Shown here: piece by piece, positions 1 to 8,426 of the stretch
How the letters are laid out: every line of letters starts with the position of its first letter
Numbering within the stretch: the stretch's first letter is position 1
Assembly: GCA_963703565.1 (NCBI GenBank)
Contig: CAVPEW010000064.1
Coordinates: forward strand, 51,192 to 115,191
Direction: 5' to 3'
Origin: CAVPEW01 sp963703565
GTDB taxonomy: Bacteria > Actinomycetota > Acidimicrobiia > Acidimicrobiales > VFJN01
Length of the DNA stretch: 64,000 bases
Position numbers and translations under genes: made by a program
The notes under the pieces: generated by a model
Told to the model about the DNA's origin: nothing
The model's input: only the letters and a program-made list of their open reading frames with translations
Database searches by the model: none

Positions 1-1
1 G

Positions 2-646
2 TTCACCGTGGCGCCATCGCGGTACCTCGGCCACTACGTGGCAGGACACCTGGCCGCCCGCCACGGCGTCCACGTCGAGCTGCAGGACAGCCCGGCGGGT
101 GGGATCACCGCCAAGGTCGACGTCCCCCGGGCCCTGCTCGCCGAAGCCGACCCCGGAGCCGGATCGGTCCCGCAGGGCGGAGCCGTTGACGCGGCCGGCG
201 GCACCTCTGCCGAGTCCATCGGCTCGCAGGTCGGGGTGCCCACGGCGTGGCCGGCAGTGCCATACGAAGCCGACAAGGCCGACGACGACGTGGTCCCCGC
301 AGCCGCGCAGCCTGCCCAGCCGTTGGAGCCCCAGCCGTTGGAGCCCCAGCCGTTGGAGTCCGGGGCGCCGATGGCAACCACCGGGGCGGTACCGGTCGGA
401 GGCTCCACGGGTCCGGTCGCCGCCGAGGCGCCGCGGACGGCAGGGGGCCTCTCGCGCCGGGTGCCCGGCGCGCAGCGTCCCGACACCCGGTCCCTCGACG
501 AGCGACTCAACGGAACCCCGGCCCGCCCCGGCGAGGCCTCCGGGCCGAGCGATGCCGACGCCGTCTACGGGTTCCTTGCCAGCTACCACGAAGGCGTCGC
601 TCGTGGAAGGGCCGACGCGACCAGCTTCGATGAGGAGGAAGGGTGA
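2..646 (+). CDS. Sensor histidine kinase, C-terminal part (conservon CvnA-like)
   Basis: The reading frame is open at the left edge, so only the last 214 residues are visible. Residues near the start (YVAGHLAARHGV, then DSPAGGITAKVDVP) match the last strands of a GHKL ATPase domain of the nitrate/nitrite-sensor kinases that head actinobacterial conservons. The remainder is a Pro/Ala/Glu-rich low-complexity tail with a QPLEP repeat. The stop overlaps the next gene by 4 bases (GTGA), and roadblock/DUF742 and GTPase genes follow in the usual conservon order. In known conservons the kinase-like protein is membrane-bound and works with the small GTPase. The sensory and dimerisation parts lie outside the window, so the signal cannot be inferred. 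Confidence 0.75.
   Translation, partial: FTVAPSRYLGHYVAGHLAARHGVHVELQDSPAGGITAKVDVPRALLAEADPGAGSVPQGGAVDAAGGTSAESIGSQVGVPTAWPAVPYEADKADDDVVPAAAQPAQPLEPQPLEPQPLESGAPMATTGAVPVGGSTGPVAAEAPRTAGGLSRRVPGAQRPDTRSLDERLNGTPARPGEASGPSDADAVYGFLASYHEGVARGRADATSFDEEEG
317..361 (+). repeat. 15-bp tandem repeat, three copies
   Basis: Three consecutive 15-base units (317-331, 332-346, 347-361, the last with one change) encode a QPLEP repeat in the disordered tail of the kinase-like protein. The unit length keeps the frame, so copy number could vary without disrupting the gene. Confidence 0.85.
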
Positions 647-1416
647 CCATCACCGATGACGCCAGGGGCTTCGCCTGGCTGCTCAACAGCTTCGTGGAAG
701 GCACCTCCGGGGTGACGGGCGCTGTCGCCGTGTCCTCGGACGGGCTGCTCATGGCCGCGTCCAACGTGCTCGAGCGAGCCCGGGCCGAACAGCTCGCGGC
801 CATCATCTCGGGCATGGTCAGCCTCGGTCACGGGACCTCTGGCTGCTTCGGCTTCGAGGGCCTCGAGCAGGTCATCGTCACCATGCGCCGGGGCTTCCTG
901 TTCGTGTCGGCCATCTCCGACGGAAGCTGCCTGGGGGTGGTGGCCCGGAAGGACTGCGACATCGGCCTGGTCGGCTACCAGACCACGTTGCTCGTGGAGC
1001 GGGCCGGAAGCGTGCTCAGCCCGGCTCTGGTGGCCGAGCTGCAAGTCGGAGATGCTGGTGCCGTGACCGGGCCCGAGGAGCAAACGGCTGGCCACGAGAT
1101 GGTCCGTCCGTTCATCATGACGGGCGGTCGCACCAGGGGCGAGCGGCGAGACCTGAGGGTGGAGACGGTCCTCGCGTCCACCGGGGTCGCCCCCGAGCGC
1201 GAGCTGGGACCCGAGGAGTCGGCGATCGTCGCGCTGTGCACGTCGGCCCAGTCCGTCGCCGAGGTCGGTGCGCGCCTGGGGCTGGTCGTGGGCGTCGTAC
1301 GGGTCCTGGCCGGTGACCTGATCGCCGAAGGCCTCGTCGAGGTCCACCACACCGATCCCGTGGAGATCGAGCTGGACATGCTCAGTCGCATGATCGAACG
1401 GGTCCGGGCCATCTGA
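643..1416 (+). CDS. Fused roadblock/LC7 and DUF742 protein (CvnB-CvnC fusion)
   Basis: This 257-residue protein joins two conservon proteins that are normally separate. Residues 5-132 form a roadblock/LC7 domain (GAVAVSSDGLLMAAS, later SCLGVVARKDCDIGLVGYQ). Residues 152-257 form a DUF742 domain beginning VRPFIMTGGRTRG. The GTG start overlaps the upstream stop (GTGA) and lies just after a strong GAGGAGGAA ribosome site. Its stop overlaps the next ATG by one base, so kinase, fusion and GTPase are translationally coupled. Roadblock proteins bind and regulate small GTPases and DUF742 proteins accompany them, so a role as partner of the downstream GTPase is likely. There is no frameshift between the two halves, so the fusion looks genuine. 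Confidence 0.85.
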   Translation: MTITDDARGFAWLLNSFVEGTSGVTGAVAVSSDGLLMAASNVLERARAEQLAAIISGMVSLGHGTSGCFGFEGLEQVIVTMRRGFLFVSAISDGSCLGVVARKDCDIGLVGYQTTLLVERAGSVLSPALVAELQVGDAGAVTGPEEQTAGHEMVRPFIMTGGRTRGERRDLRVETVLASTGVAPERELGPEESAIVALCTSAQSVAEVGARLGLVVGVVRVLAGDLIAEGLVEVHHTDPVEIELDMLSRMIERVRAI

Positions 1417-2009
1417 TGGGCGCCGCGACCCCCCAGGCATCGGCGCCGACCGCGAGGATCACGTCGGTGAAGTTCGTCGTTGCGGGCGGCTTCGGGGTGG
1501 GCAAGACGACCTTCGTCGGGGCGATCTCCGAGATCGAGCCGCTGCGCACCGAGGCGGCCATGACCACCATCTCCGCCGGGGTCGACGACCTGACCCACGT
1601 GTCGTCCAAGACCACCACCACCGTGGCCATGGACTTCGGGCGGATCACCGTCGACGGCTCGTTGATCATGTACCTGTTCGGCACACCCGGCCAGGACCGG
1701 TTCGGCTTCATGTGGGACGACCTGTGCCAGGGTGCCCTCGGCGCCTGCGTGCTGGTCGACACCCGCCGCATCGACGACAGCTTCCCCGCGGTGGACTACT
1801 TCGAGGCCAAGGGGATCCCGTTCGTGGTGGGGGTCAACTGCTTCGACGGTGCCGAGCGCCATCCTCTGGACGAGATCCGCGAGTCGCTCGGGGTGCGTCC
1901 CCGGACACCCGTGGTGACCTGCGACGCCCGCGACCGATCCTCGGTGAAGCTCGTCCTGCTCACCTTGCTCGAGAGCCTCGCGGCCCAGGCCCGCGACCGG
2001 GTTCGCTGA
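1416..2009 (+). CDS. Conservon small GTPase (CvnD-like, MglA-related)
   Basis: This 197-residue ATP/GTP-binding protein carries a P-loop at residues 24-32 (GGFGVGKTT), a switch-II-like GTPGQDRF motif and a VVGVNCFDG segment in the guanine-specificity position. Length and order match the fourth member of actinobacterial conservons. Such GTPases act with a roadblock partner in membrane-associated signalling that affects development or secondary metabolism in Streptomyces; the output in this organism is unknown. It is the last gene of the operon and faces a convergent enoyl-CoA hydratase. Confidence 0.88.
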   Translation: MGAATPQASAPTARITSVKFVVAGGFGVGKTTFVGAISEIEPLRTEAAMTTISAGVDDLTHVSSKTTTTVAMDFGRITVDGSLIMYLFGTPGQDRFGFMWDDLCQGALGACVLVDTRRIDDSFPAVDYFEAKGIPFVVGVNCFDGAERHPLDEIRESLGVRPRTPVVTCDARDRSSVKLVLLTLLESLAAQARDRVR

Positions 2010-2025
2010 ACCTGTGGGCTGGGAG

Positions 2026-2053
2026 CCCGCTGCCCGCTGCCCGCTGCCCGCTG
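2026..2053 (+). repeat. 7-bp tandem repeat (CCCGCTG), four copies
   Basis: Four perfect head-to-tail CCCGCTG units fill the 53-base gap between the convergent GTPase and enoyl-CoA hydratase genes. It is a simple noncoding repeat. I see no terminator or other signal there. Confidence 0.8.
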
Positions 2054-2062
2054 CGGCGACGC

Positions 2063-2821
2063 TCATGCCCCGACGAAGTTCCCCGGCCTCCGCTCGCTGA
2101 CCGAGGTGATGCCCTCTGCGGCATCGGCGGTCTGGGCCAGCCGCGCCTGCTCGCCCGCCTCGAGGCGGGTCACCTGGCGGACGCGGTCGGCCAGGCCCGC
2201 GCGCAGCGTGCGGTTGATGGCCCGGATCGACAGCGGCGCCCCCGTGGCGATCTCGTCCGCCAGCGCGAGCGCCGCCGACCGCACCTCCTCCGCTGGCACG
2301 CAGAGGTCGGCCAGCCCGATGGCGGTGGCCTCCTCGCCACCGATCCTCCGACCCGTCAGCAGCAGCATCGACGCCTTCGACGGCCCGACCAGCTCAGGCA
2401 GGGTCACCGAGATGCCGAAGCCCTGATGGATGCCCAACTTGACGAAGTTCGCGGCGAACCGAGCCTCGGGGCAGGTCACGCGCAGGTTCGCGGCGAGCGC
2501 CAGGCCGAGCCCTCCGCCAATGGCGGGCCCGTGCACCGCGGCGATCCAGGGCAGGTCGGTCTCGCACAGCCTTGCAGCCGCTGCGTAGAGGCGCTCGGTG
2601 GACGACAGTCCCGCCGCCCCTTCGTCGGTCCCGCTGAAGTCGGCACCCGCGCAGAACGAGCGGCCCTGCGAAGCCACCACCGCGCAGCGGACGTCGAGGT
2701 CCGACGAAGCCTCGTGCAGCGCATCGGCGAGCGAGTCGAGCATCTCGAGCGAGAAGAAGTTGTGCGGCGGACGCTGAAGCTCCACGAGCAGCACGTGGCC
2801 AATGCGCTCTGTTCCGATCAC
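2063..2821 (-). CDS. Enoyl-CoA hydratase/isomerase family protein
   Basis: This is a crotonase-fold protein of 252 residues. CoA and oxyanion-hole signatures are visible: SFCAGADFSG and HGPAIGGGLGLALAANLRV, followed by the FVKLGIHQGFGISVTLPELVG segment typical of the family. I chose the GTG at 2821 because AGGGGG sits about seven bases upstream; the open frame extends to 2884. The protein probably hydrates or isomerises an acyl-CoA, but the substrate cannot be read from sequence. It has no pathway neighbours: a tRNA lies upstream and a conservon converges on it. Confidence 0.85.
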   Translation of the reverse strand: MIGTERIGHVLLVELQRPPHNFFSLEMLDSLADALHEASSDLDVRCAVVASQGRSFCAGADFSGTDEGAAGLSSTERLYAAAARLCETDLPWIAAVHGPAIGGGLGLALAANLRVTCPEARFAANFVKLGIHQGFGISVTLPELVGPSKASMLLLTGRRIGGEEATAIGLADLCVPAEEVRSAALALADEIATGAPLSIRAINRTLRAGLADRVRQVTRLEAGEQARLAQTADAAEGITSVSERRPGNFVGA

Positions 2822-2919
2822 GGCATCCCCCTGGCGCAGTCGCGACGACGGGGCGATCTTGGCCGTTGCCGGCCGGCCGGGCAATCCGGTGCGGGTCGCC
2901 GGGTAGCGTGTGGCGTCCC

Positions 2920-2993
2920 GGGCGCGTAGCTCAGCTGGCTAGAGCACGTCGCTTACAACGACGGGGTCGGGGGTTCGAGTCCCTCCGCGCCCA
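2920..2993 (+). tRNA. tRNA-Val (anticodon UAC)
   Basis: A full cloverleaf is visible. The acceptor GGGCGCG pairs with CGCGCCC at 2986-2992, the anticodon stem CGTCG/CGACG encloses a CTTACAA loop (anticodon TAC), and the T-arm is GGGGG-TTCGAGT-CCCTC. The discriminator is A and CCA is not fully encoded. The 3' half overlaps the end of the convergent msrA gene. Confidence 0.96.
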
Positions 2994-3648
2994 CCGGGCA
3001 GCTGACGCCGGTCCCGCCGAGACCGCAGTAGCCGAACGGGTTCTTGGAGAGGTACTGCTGGTGGTAGCCCTCGGCGAAGTAGAAGGGACCCGCCTCTTCC
3101 ACAGCGCGGATCTCGGTTGTGATCTCACCGAACCCGGCCTCGTGCAGACGGGCCCCGAACGCGGCCCGGCTCGCCCGGGCAGCGTCGGCCTGGGCGGGCG
3201 TTGTGGTGTAGATCGTCGACCGGTACTGGGTGCCCCGATCGTTGCCCTGGCGCATCCCCTGAGTAGGGTCGTGGGACTCCCAGAACACGCTCAGCAGTGC
3301 CTCGTAGCTCACCCGGGCCGGGTCGAAGACGACCATGACCTCCTCGGCATGCCCGGTGCGTCCGGAGCACACCTCCTCGTAGGTCGGGTTGGGGGTGTAG
3401 CCGCCCTGGTAGCCGACTGCGGTGACGAAGATGCCAGGCGCCTCCCAGAAGCGCCGCTCGGCCCCCCAGAAGCACCCCATCCCGAAGTAGGCGATCTCCG
3501 AGCCCGGCGGGTAGGGCGGTGAGAGGGGATGGCCGTTCACGTGGTGCGGGGCATCGACCCGAATCGGGTCGGGCCGTCCTGGGAGGGCGGCGCCGCGATC
3601 GATCATCCGGTCCTTGGAGCCGCCGAACACGTCCCTGACGAAGTGCAT
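2953..3648 (-). CDS. msrA: Peptide-methionine (S)-S-oxide reductase
   Basis: MsrA repairs oxidised methionine. The catalytic motif GMGCFWG places the nucleophile at Cys59. EEVCSGRTGHAEEVMV, NDRGTQYRS and the C-terminal YCGLGGTGVSCP, which carries the recycling cysteines, are all present. At 231 residues it includes an N-terminal extension of about 45 residues common in actinobacteria. The stop lies inside the convergent tRNA-Val gene, so the last dozen or so residues (GAEGLEPPTPSL) are antisense tRNA sequence. Domain-wise the enzyme is already complete before that. It is cytosolic and appears monocistronic. Confidence 0.93.
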   Translation of the reverse strand: MHFVRDVFGGSKDRMIDRGAALPGRPDPIRVDAPHHVNGHPLSPPYPPGSEIAYFGMGCFWGAERRFWEAPGIFVTAVGYQGGYTPNPTYEEVCSGRTGHAEEVMVVFDPARVSYEALLSVFWESHDPTQGMRQGNDRGTQYRSTIYTTTPAQADAARASRAAFGARLHEAGFGEITTEIRAVEEAGPFYFAEGYHQQYLSKNPFGYCGLGGTGVSCPVGAEGLEPPTPSL

Positions 3649-3657
3649 GCTCCCAGG

Positions 3658-4494
3658 CTAGGGGCCGGGATGCCCGGGGGATCCTCGGCCTTCGGCGAGG
3701 CGCAACATGGCCGGCGGTATCTCGTCGCGGCCCTCGGCGAGGAGCGCGGCGCGCTCCACGTTGACGGCGTCGAAGTGGCGATCTACCCACCGGTCCCACG
3801 GACCCGGAGCCACCGCGCCGGGGTCGCCTTCGGCCTGCACGCAGGCGCGCAGGTACCCGGCGAGATCGGCGAGCTCCTCGGCGCCACCGGGGGGCCCGTG
3901 GCCGGGCACCACGATGGCGGCCAACCCCGCCAGCCGGTCGAGGGCGTCGGCCCACGCCTTCGGGTCGCCCTGGGGGCAGCAGGGGGTGACGCCGGAGCTG
4001 GCCATGGCGCCGGCGAAGCACACTGACGCGCCCGGCACCACGGCGACGACGTTCTCGGCCTGCGCGCCGCCGGTGGCGATCAGCGTGACCGCGGGGGTCA
4101 GCGCCGCGTCGTGCGAGACCACGTGGGTGACCGGCCGGGTGGAGAGCTCGTCGAAGCCGTCGGCCTCGTCGGGGTAGAGGGCCCGCCACGTGCGGGTGTC
4201 ACCGGCCTGGTCGAGGTGGATGCTGGCCTGGGGACTGGCGAAGATCGCCGCCGCCGGGAAGGCGCGGGTACCGCCCGCGTGCTCGATCGAGCTGGAGGTG
4301 AGCACGACCCGACGCACGGGTGGGCCGAGCTCCGCGACCGCAGCAGCGAACGGCTCCCACTGGCGCGGCGTCATCAGGGTGTCGACGACTGTGATGCCGT
4401 CGGCGTCGACCACGATCCCGGCGTTCGCCACCCCGGCCCGGGCGGGGGTGCCCAGCCAGCACCACACACCCGCGTCGATGGGTTCGAGCGCCAC
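3658..4494 (-). CDS. Metallo-beta-lactamase-fold protein lacking metal ligands
   Basis: The 278-residue protein follows the MBL fold from strand to strand: NAGIVVDADGITVVDTLMTP, RRVVLTSSSIEHAGG, VCFAGAMA, VVPGHGP. The metal-binding HxHxDH motif is replaced by SSSIEH at residues 67-72. The later GGH His is Ala (GGAQAEN) and the GD Asp is Ala (FAGAMA). Only the last His is kept. A conventional dinuclear-zinc hydrolase activity is therefore unlikely, and a binding or structural role is the better guess. The frame is intact and codon use resembles its neighbours, so it is a maintained gene rather than a decaying one. It is divergent from the helicase at 4551. Confidence 0.78.
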   Translation of the reverse strand: MALEPIDAGVWCWLGTPARAGVANAGIVVDADGITVVDTLMTPRQWEPFAAAVAELGPPVRRVVLTSSSIEHAGGTRAFPAAAIFASPQASIHLDQAGDTRTWRALYPDEADGFDELSTRPVTHVVSHDAALTPAVTLIATGGAQAENVVAVVPGASVCFAGAMASSGVTPCCPQGDPKAWADALDRLAGLAAIVVPGHGPPGGAEELADLAGYLRACVQAEGDPGAVAPGPWDRWVDRHFDAVNVERAALLAEGRDEIPPAMLRLAEGRGSPGHPGP

Positions 4495-4550
4495 CGCGGC
4501 GACGGTAGCGGCGCAGGGGTCGTCGGACGCCTTCCGTATCCTCGTGCAGC

Positions 4551-7280
4551 GTGACCTCGCCCGGCCCCGTCGACCTTGGGCGGGGCGTGGTCGTGGGTCC
4601 CGGAGGGCGTGTGGCCGAGCGATGGGCGGACGCCCCGCGGGTCGTGGTGGATGCAGCGTCGCTGCGCGAGCCGGCCGGACTGGTCGGGCGCCTGCACGCG
4701 GCCTGGGCCGGGCGCGTCGCCCTCGTCGTCGAGCTGGAGGTCGATCCGGCGTCGTTCCGCTCGCCGGCCACCGACGCCGCGCCGGTGTGGTCGTTGGGTG
4801 CCGGTCACACCGTGTGGCACGACTCGCTCCAGTTCCTGGTGTGGGCCAACAACTACGACGCCCGCTCCGGCGAACCGGTGTGGTGGTGGGCTCGCAAGGC
4901 CGTGCGCCTCGGCGCGACCGAGCTCGCCGAGCCCCCGGGCGACGTCGTGCTGCCCGACGGGCGCCCCGCGTGGGTGGACGGCGGTCCGCGGACGCCGTTC
5001 GAGCTGCCGCTTGCCGGAGCGGAGGTGATCTCGGCGGAGACCGTCGAGAGCGGCCGGCTCGACGTGCAGCCCGCGCCGCGCGCCCCGGTGGCGGACCTGG
5101 CCCCAGACCAGCTGGCGGCCGTGGCTCACCGAACGGGCCCGGCGAGGATCGTCGCGCCCGCGGGTTCGGGCAAGACGCGGGTGCTCACCGAGCGTCTGCG
5201 GCACCTGCTGGTGGACCGCGCGTACGAGCCCGAGCGGGTTCTCGCGTTGGCCTACAACCGAGAGGCCCGCGAGGAGCTCCAGGCCCGCACCAGCGGGCTC
5301 GGCGCCCGGGTGGCCACGCTGAACGCCTGGGGGTACGAGCTGGTGGCCCGAGCCCGTGGCGGTCGGCCGCCGGTCCTGTCCGAGCGCGACGTGCGTCACA
5401 TCCTCGAGCGCCTCGTCCCGCGCCAGCGTCGCCGCGTCAACACCGATCCCCTCGGGCGGTACATCGAGGGGCTCTCCCTGGTGCGCCTGGGCCTGCGCGA
5501 CCCGGCCGTGGTGGAGGACGAGATGGGCGACGTGCCGGGGCTTGCCGCGAGCTTCGACCCGTATCGGGCCGAGCTGGCTGCACGGGGCGCGCTCGACTTC
5601 GACGAGCAGGTCTACGGCGCGATAGAGGCCCTCCTGCGCGACGGTGAGCTGCGACGGTCCGAGCAGGCTCGTCACCGGCACCTCCTCGTCGACGAGCTCC
5701 AGGACCTCACACCTGCCCACGTGCTGCTGGCGAGGCTCGTGTCGGCACCGGCCTATGACGTGTTCGGCGTCGGGGACGACGACCAGACCATCTACGACCA
5801 CGTGGGGGCCGATCCCGCTCACCTCCTCGAGTACGGGTCGTTGTTCCCGGGGGCCGCGTCGCATGCCCTGGTGCGCAACCACCGCTGCCCGGCGGTGGTC
5901 ACCGAGGCCGCGGCCGGGTTGCTCGCCCACAACCGCAGGCGGGTCGACAAGCGGATCGAACCTGGCCCGGGAGTCTCGCTGGACCGCTCGGCGCTGGAGT
6001 TGCGCACGCATCCGGGTCCGACGGGGGCGACGATGCTCACCGAGGCGGTGCAGGCGTGGTTGGCCCCGGGGGGCCCGGCCGCCGGGGAACCGGGCTCGGT
6101 CGCGGTGCTGGCGCGGGTGCAGTCGATGCTCCTGGCTCCCCACGTGGCCCTCGTGGCTGCCGGGGTGCCCATCCGCTCCGTGCTCGACGAGGGCGTCCTG
6201 AACCGCCTCGGGGTGCGGGCCGCCCTTGCCTACCTGCGGCTCGCCGCTTCGCCCGCTGCGTTCGCCCCGGCCGACCTGGTCGAGGTGCACCGACGCCCCA
6301 GCCGTGGCTTGCCGGGATGGGCCGAGCGCTGGCTGGCCCGGTGCCGTTCGATCACCGACCTTCGCCGGGCCGCGGCCCGGGTCGACGACGAGCGGGTGGC
6401 GGGCCGCCTCGATGGCCTGGCCGACGACATCGACGTCCTGGGAGCGCGGGCACGCCAGGGCGCCGACACGGCTGGTCTCCTGGCCGCGGTGCGAGACGAC
6501 GTCGGGCTCGGTTCGGCCATGGTCCTGCTCGACAGCACCGGCGGATCGGCGGGCTCGCACCTCGACGATCTCGAGGCCCTGGGACAGGTGGCTGGACTCC
6601 ACCCGGATCCGTCGGGTTTCGAGGCGTGGCTGCGCGCAGCGCTGGGTCTACCGTCCGAACACGGCGCGGCGGCAGTGACGCTTTCCACGGTCCACCGGGT
6701 CAAGGGGCGAGAGTGGCCCTGCGTGGCGGTGGTGGGGGTAACCGACGGGATCGTCCCGCACCGCCTCGCGAACGACGTCGAGGCCGAACGCAGGGTGCTG
6801 CACGTGGCCGTCACACGGGGCAGCGCCTCGGTGCTGGTGCTGGGCGACGAGACCCGCCGGTCGCCGCTGCTCGACGAGCTGGCAGGGCTGACCCCACGGC
6901 GACCGGTGCGTACCGCAGCCGCGCCGGGTACCCGACCCGGTGAGCGCACGGCCGTGACGGGAGGTCCCGCTCGGGGCGTCAGGGGTCGTGCCGACCACGA
7001 GGCCGACCTCGACGACCCCGCAGTGGCCGCTCGGGCCGCCGCTCTCCGGGCCTGGCGCCGAGGTCGGGCGCAGGCCGACGGGGTGCCGGCCTACGTCGTG
7101 TGCTCCGATGCGCAGCTGGGCGGGATCGCTGCCGCCAACCCCGTGACGCTGGCCGAGCTTCGGGCTTGTCCTGGCATCGGCCCGGCCCGCTTGGAGTCCT
7201 ACGGCGAGCAGATCCTGGTCGTGCTGGGATCGGCCGACGCAGAGCCGCGGGGGGAGGTCGACGGGGGCAGCGGTGGATGA
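4551..7280 (+). CDS. UvrD/Rep-family DNA helicase with N-terminal extension and HRDC-like tail
   Basis: This 909-residue superfamily-1 helicase has a Q-motif (LAPDQLAAV, about 183-191), Walker A APAGSGKT (202-209), a DELQD motif II, GVGDDDQTIYDHVGAD motif III and STVHRVKGREW motif V. VAVTRG motif VI follows. An HRDC-like domain lies near the C terminus (SDAQLGGIAAANPVTLAELRACPGIGPARLESYG), as in mycobacterial UvrD2. Residues 1-180 form an additional domain with a W-rich stretch (PVWWWARKAVRLG) that I do not recognise. It probably unwinds DNA 3'-5' during repair. The GTG start at 4551 fits the start of domain-like sequence but has no clear ribosome site. Confidence 0.88.
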   Translation: MTSPGPVDLGRGVVVGPGGRVAERWADAPRVVVDAASLREPAGLVGRLHAAWAGRVALVVELEVDPASFRSPATDAAPVWSLGAGHTVWHDSLQFLVWANNYDARSGEPVWWWARKAVRLGATELAEPPGDVVLPDGRPAWVDGGPRTPFELPLAGAEVISAETVESGRLDVQPAPRAPVADLAPDQLAAVAHRTGPARIVAPAGSGKTRVLTERLRHLLVDRAYEPERVLALAYNREAREELQARTSGLGARVATLNAWGYELVARARGGRPPVLSERDVRHILERLVPRQRRRVNTDPLGRYIEGLSLVRLGLRDPAVVEDEMGDVPGLAASFDPYRAELAARGALDFDEQVYGAIEALLRDGELRRSEQARHRHLLVDELQDLTPAHVLLARLVSAPAYDVFGVGDDDQTIYDHVGADPAHLLEYGSLFPGAASHALVRNHRCPAVVTEAAAGLLAHNRRRVDKRIEPGPGVSLDRSALELRTHPGPTGATMLTEAVQAWLAPGGPAAGEPGSVAVLARVQSMLLAPHVALVAAGVPIRSVLDEGVLNRLGVRAALAYLRLAASPAAFAPADLVEVHRRPSRGLPGWAERWLARCRSITDLRRAAARVDDERVAGRLDGLADDIDVLGARARQGADTAGLLAAVRDDVGLGSAMVLLDSTGGSAGSHLDDLEALGQVAGLHPDPSGFEAWLRAALGLPSEHGAAAVTLSTVHRVKGREWPCVAVVGVTDGIVPHRLANDVEAERRVLHVAVTRGSASVLVLGDETRRSPLLDELAGLTPRRPVRTAAAPGTRPGERTAVTGGPARGVRGRADHEADLDDPAVAARAAALRAWRRGRAQADGVPAYVVCSDAQLGGIAAANPVTLAELRACPGIGPARLESYGEQILVVLGSADAEPRGEVDGGSGG

Positions 7281-7287
7281 GCGGGTG

Positions 7288-8262
7288 TCAGGATGCCATC
7301 GGGAGCAGGCCGCGCTCGGTCAGGGCGTCGAGGTGGCCGCGCCCCGCCAGCGCGCGTTGGAGCTCGCGGTAGGGGTGGAGGTCGGCCAGGTGACGTGACG
7401 AGCTCGCCGGCGGGCTGAGCAGGACCGAGCGCACCAGGAAGCCGAGGTCGTAGAGGCGCAGGCGTGCACCGAGATGTGGCCCTGAGAACAGCACCGGGTA
7501 GGCCCTGGCCAGCTGGGCCGGCACGTCGTGGTAGTCCTCGGCGTGGGTGCGAGAGGCATGGGCGGCGGCGACGTGGCGCTCGGGAAACACGCACATGCGC
7601 AGCAGGACGTCGAGATCCAGGTCGGCGGGGGCCCCGCGGGCCCACTCGAGATCGAGCAGCGCACGCACGGCGCCGTCGTGCCACAGTACGTTCTCGAAGG
7701 TGACGTCGCCGTGCACCAGGTAGGCAGCGTCCAGCCGAGCGAACCCCGTGTCGCAGCCCGTTGCGGTGTCCCACGCGTCGCGCAGCACGCCGGGGTCGAC
7801 GTGTTCGAGCGCGCGGCAGCGTTCGATCGCCAGGCCGAGAGCGCGCAACGGCTCGGCCGCCCCGGGCGTTACGAGCTGGGGTGTTCCCTCGAGGGGAGCC
7901 AGACCGGCGGGCACGGGGGTTGCGTGCAGCGAGGACAGGATGCCGGCGAGGTCGACCACGGCATGACGCCGCTGCTCGGCGTCTAGGTCCGGCCAGGCGT
8001 GCGCCAGGGGAACGCCCGGAGAGCGCATCGACACGCACCACTCCTCGTGCAGGCGCGAGCCGTGGGCGAGCACCCTGGGATGGCGCACCTCCGCCGGTAG
8101 CTGTTCGTTGAGGGCGGCCTCGCGGGCCAGGCGGGGGAAGCGACTGGCGTTGACCCGCACGACGTGTGTGGGCGTGAGCCAGACGTCGTTGGTGACGCTC
8201 GATGCCGCGACGAGCTCGACGGTCGGGTCGAGACCCGCGTTCGCGGAGGGCGGCACGGGCAC
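7288..8262 (-). CDS. Aminoglycoside phosphotransferase (APH)-like kinase
   Basis: The C-terminal lobe shows the catalytic loop HGDVTFENVL (residues 184-193) with the base Asp and Asn, and the metal-binding DLEWARG (204 onward), both diagnostic of APH/choline-kinase folds. The N-terminal lobe is short. The protein has 324 residues. Members phosphorylate small molecules such as aminoglycosides, choline or sugars; nothing in the sequence identifies the substrate, and a resistance role should not be assumed. It converges on the helicase with an 8-base gap. Confidence 0.8.
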   Translation of the reverse strand: MPVPPSANAGLDPTVELVAASSVTNDVWLTPTHVVRVNASRFPRLAREAALNEQLPAEVRHPRVLAHGSRLHEEWCVSMRSPGVPLAHAWPDLDAEQRRHAVVDLAGILSSLHATPVPAGLAPLEGTPQLVTPGAAEPLRALGLAIERCRALEHVDPGVLRDAWDTATGCDTGFARLDAAYLVHGDVTFENVLWHDGAVRALLDLEWARGAPADLDLDVLLRMCVFPERHVAAAHASRTHAEDYHDVPAQLARAYPVLFSGPHLGARLRLYDLGFLVRSVLLSPPASSSRHLADLHPYRELQRALAGRGHLDALTERGLLPMAS

Positions 8263-8426
8263 GTACCACCGACAGCGCCGATGCCTGCTCGGTCACAGTG
8301 CACCCCCGACCCTGCGGTCGCCCCCCACCACGTAATCCACGGCGAACCCTACCCAGGCTCTCGTGTGGTCGGGGATGGGTCGGTCAGCCCAATCGGGGCG
8401 CGTGATGGGATCGCCCGTCGCGACGG

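Noticed and set aside
2931..3128. Protein-like frames such as AEGLEPPTPSL and ARRDSNPRPRRCKRRALAS across tRNA-Val
   Set aside because: These are well-known antisense translations of tRNA genes.
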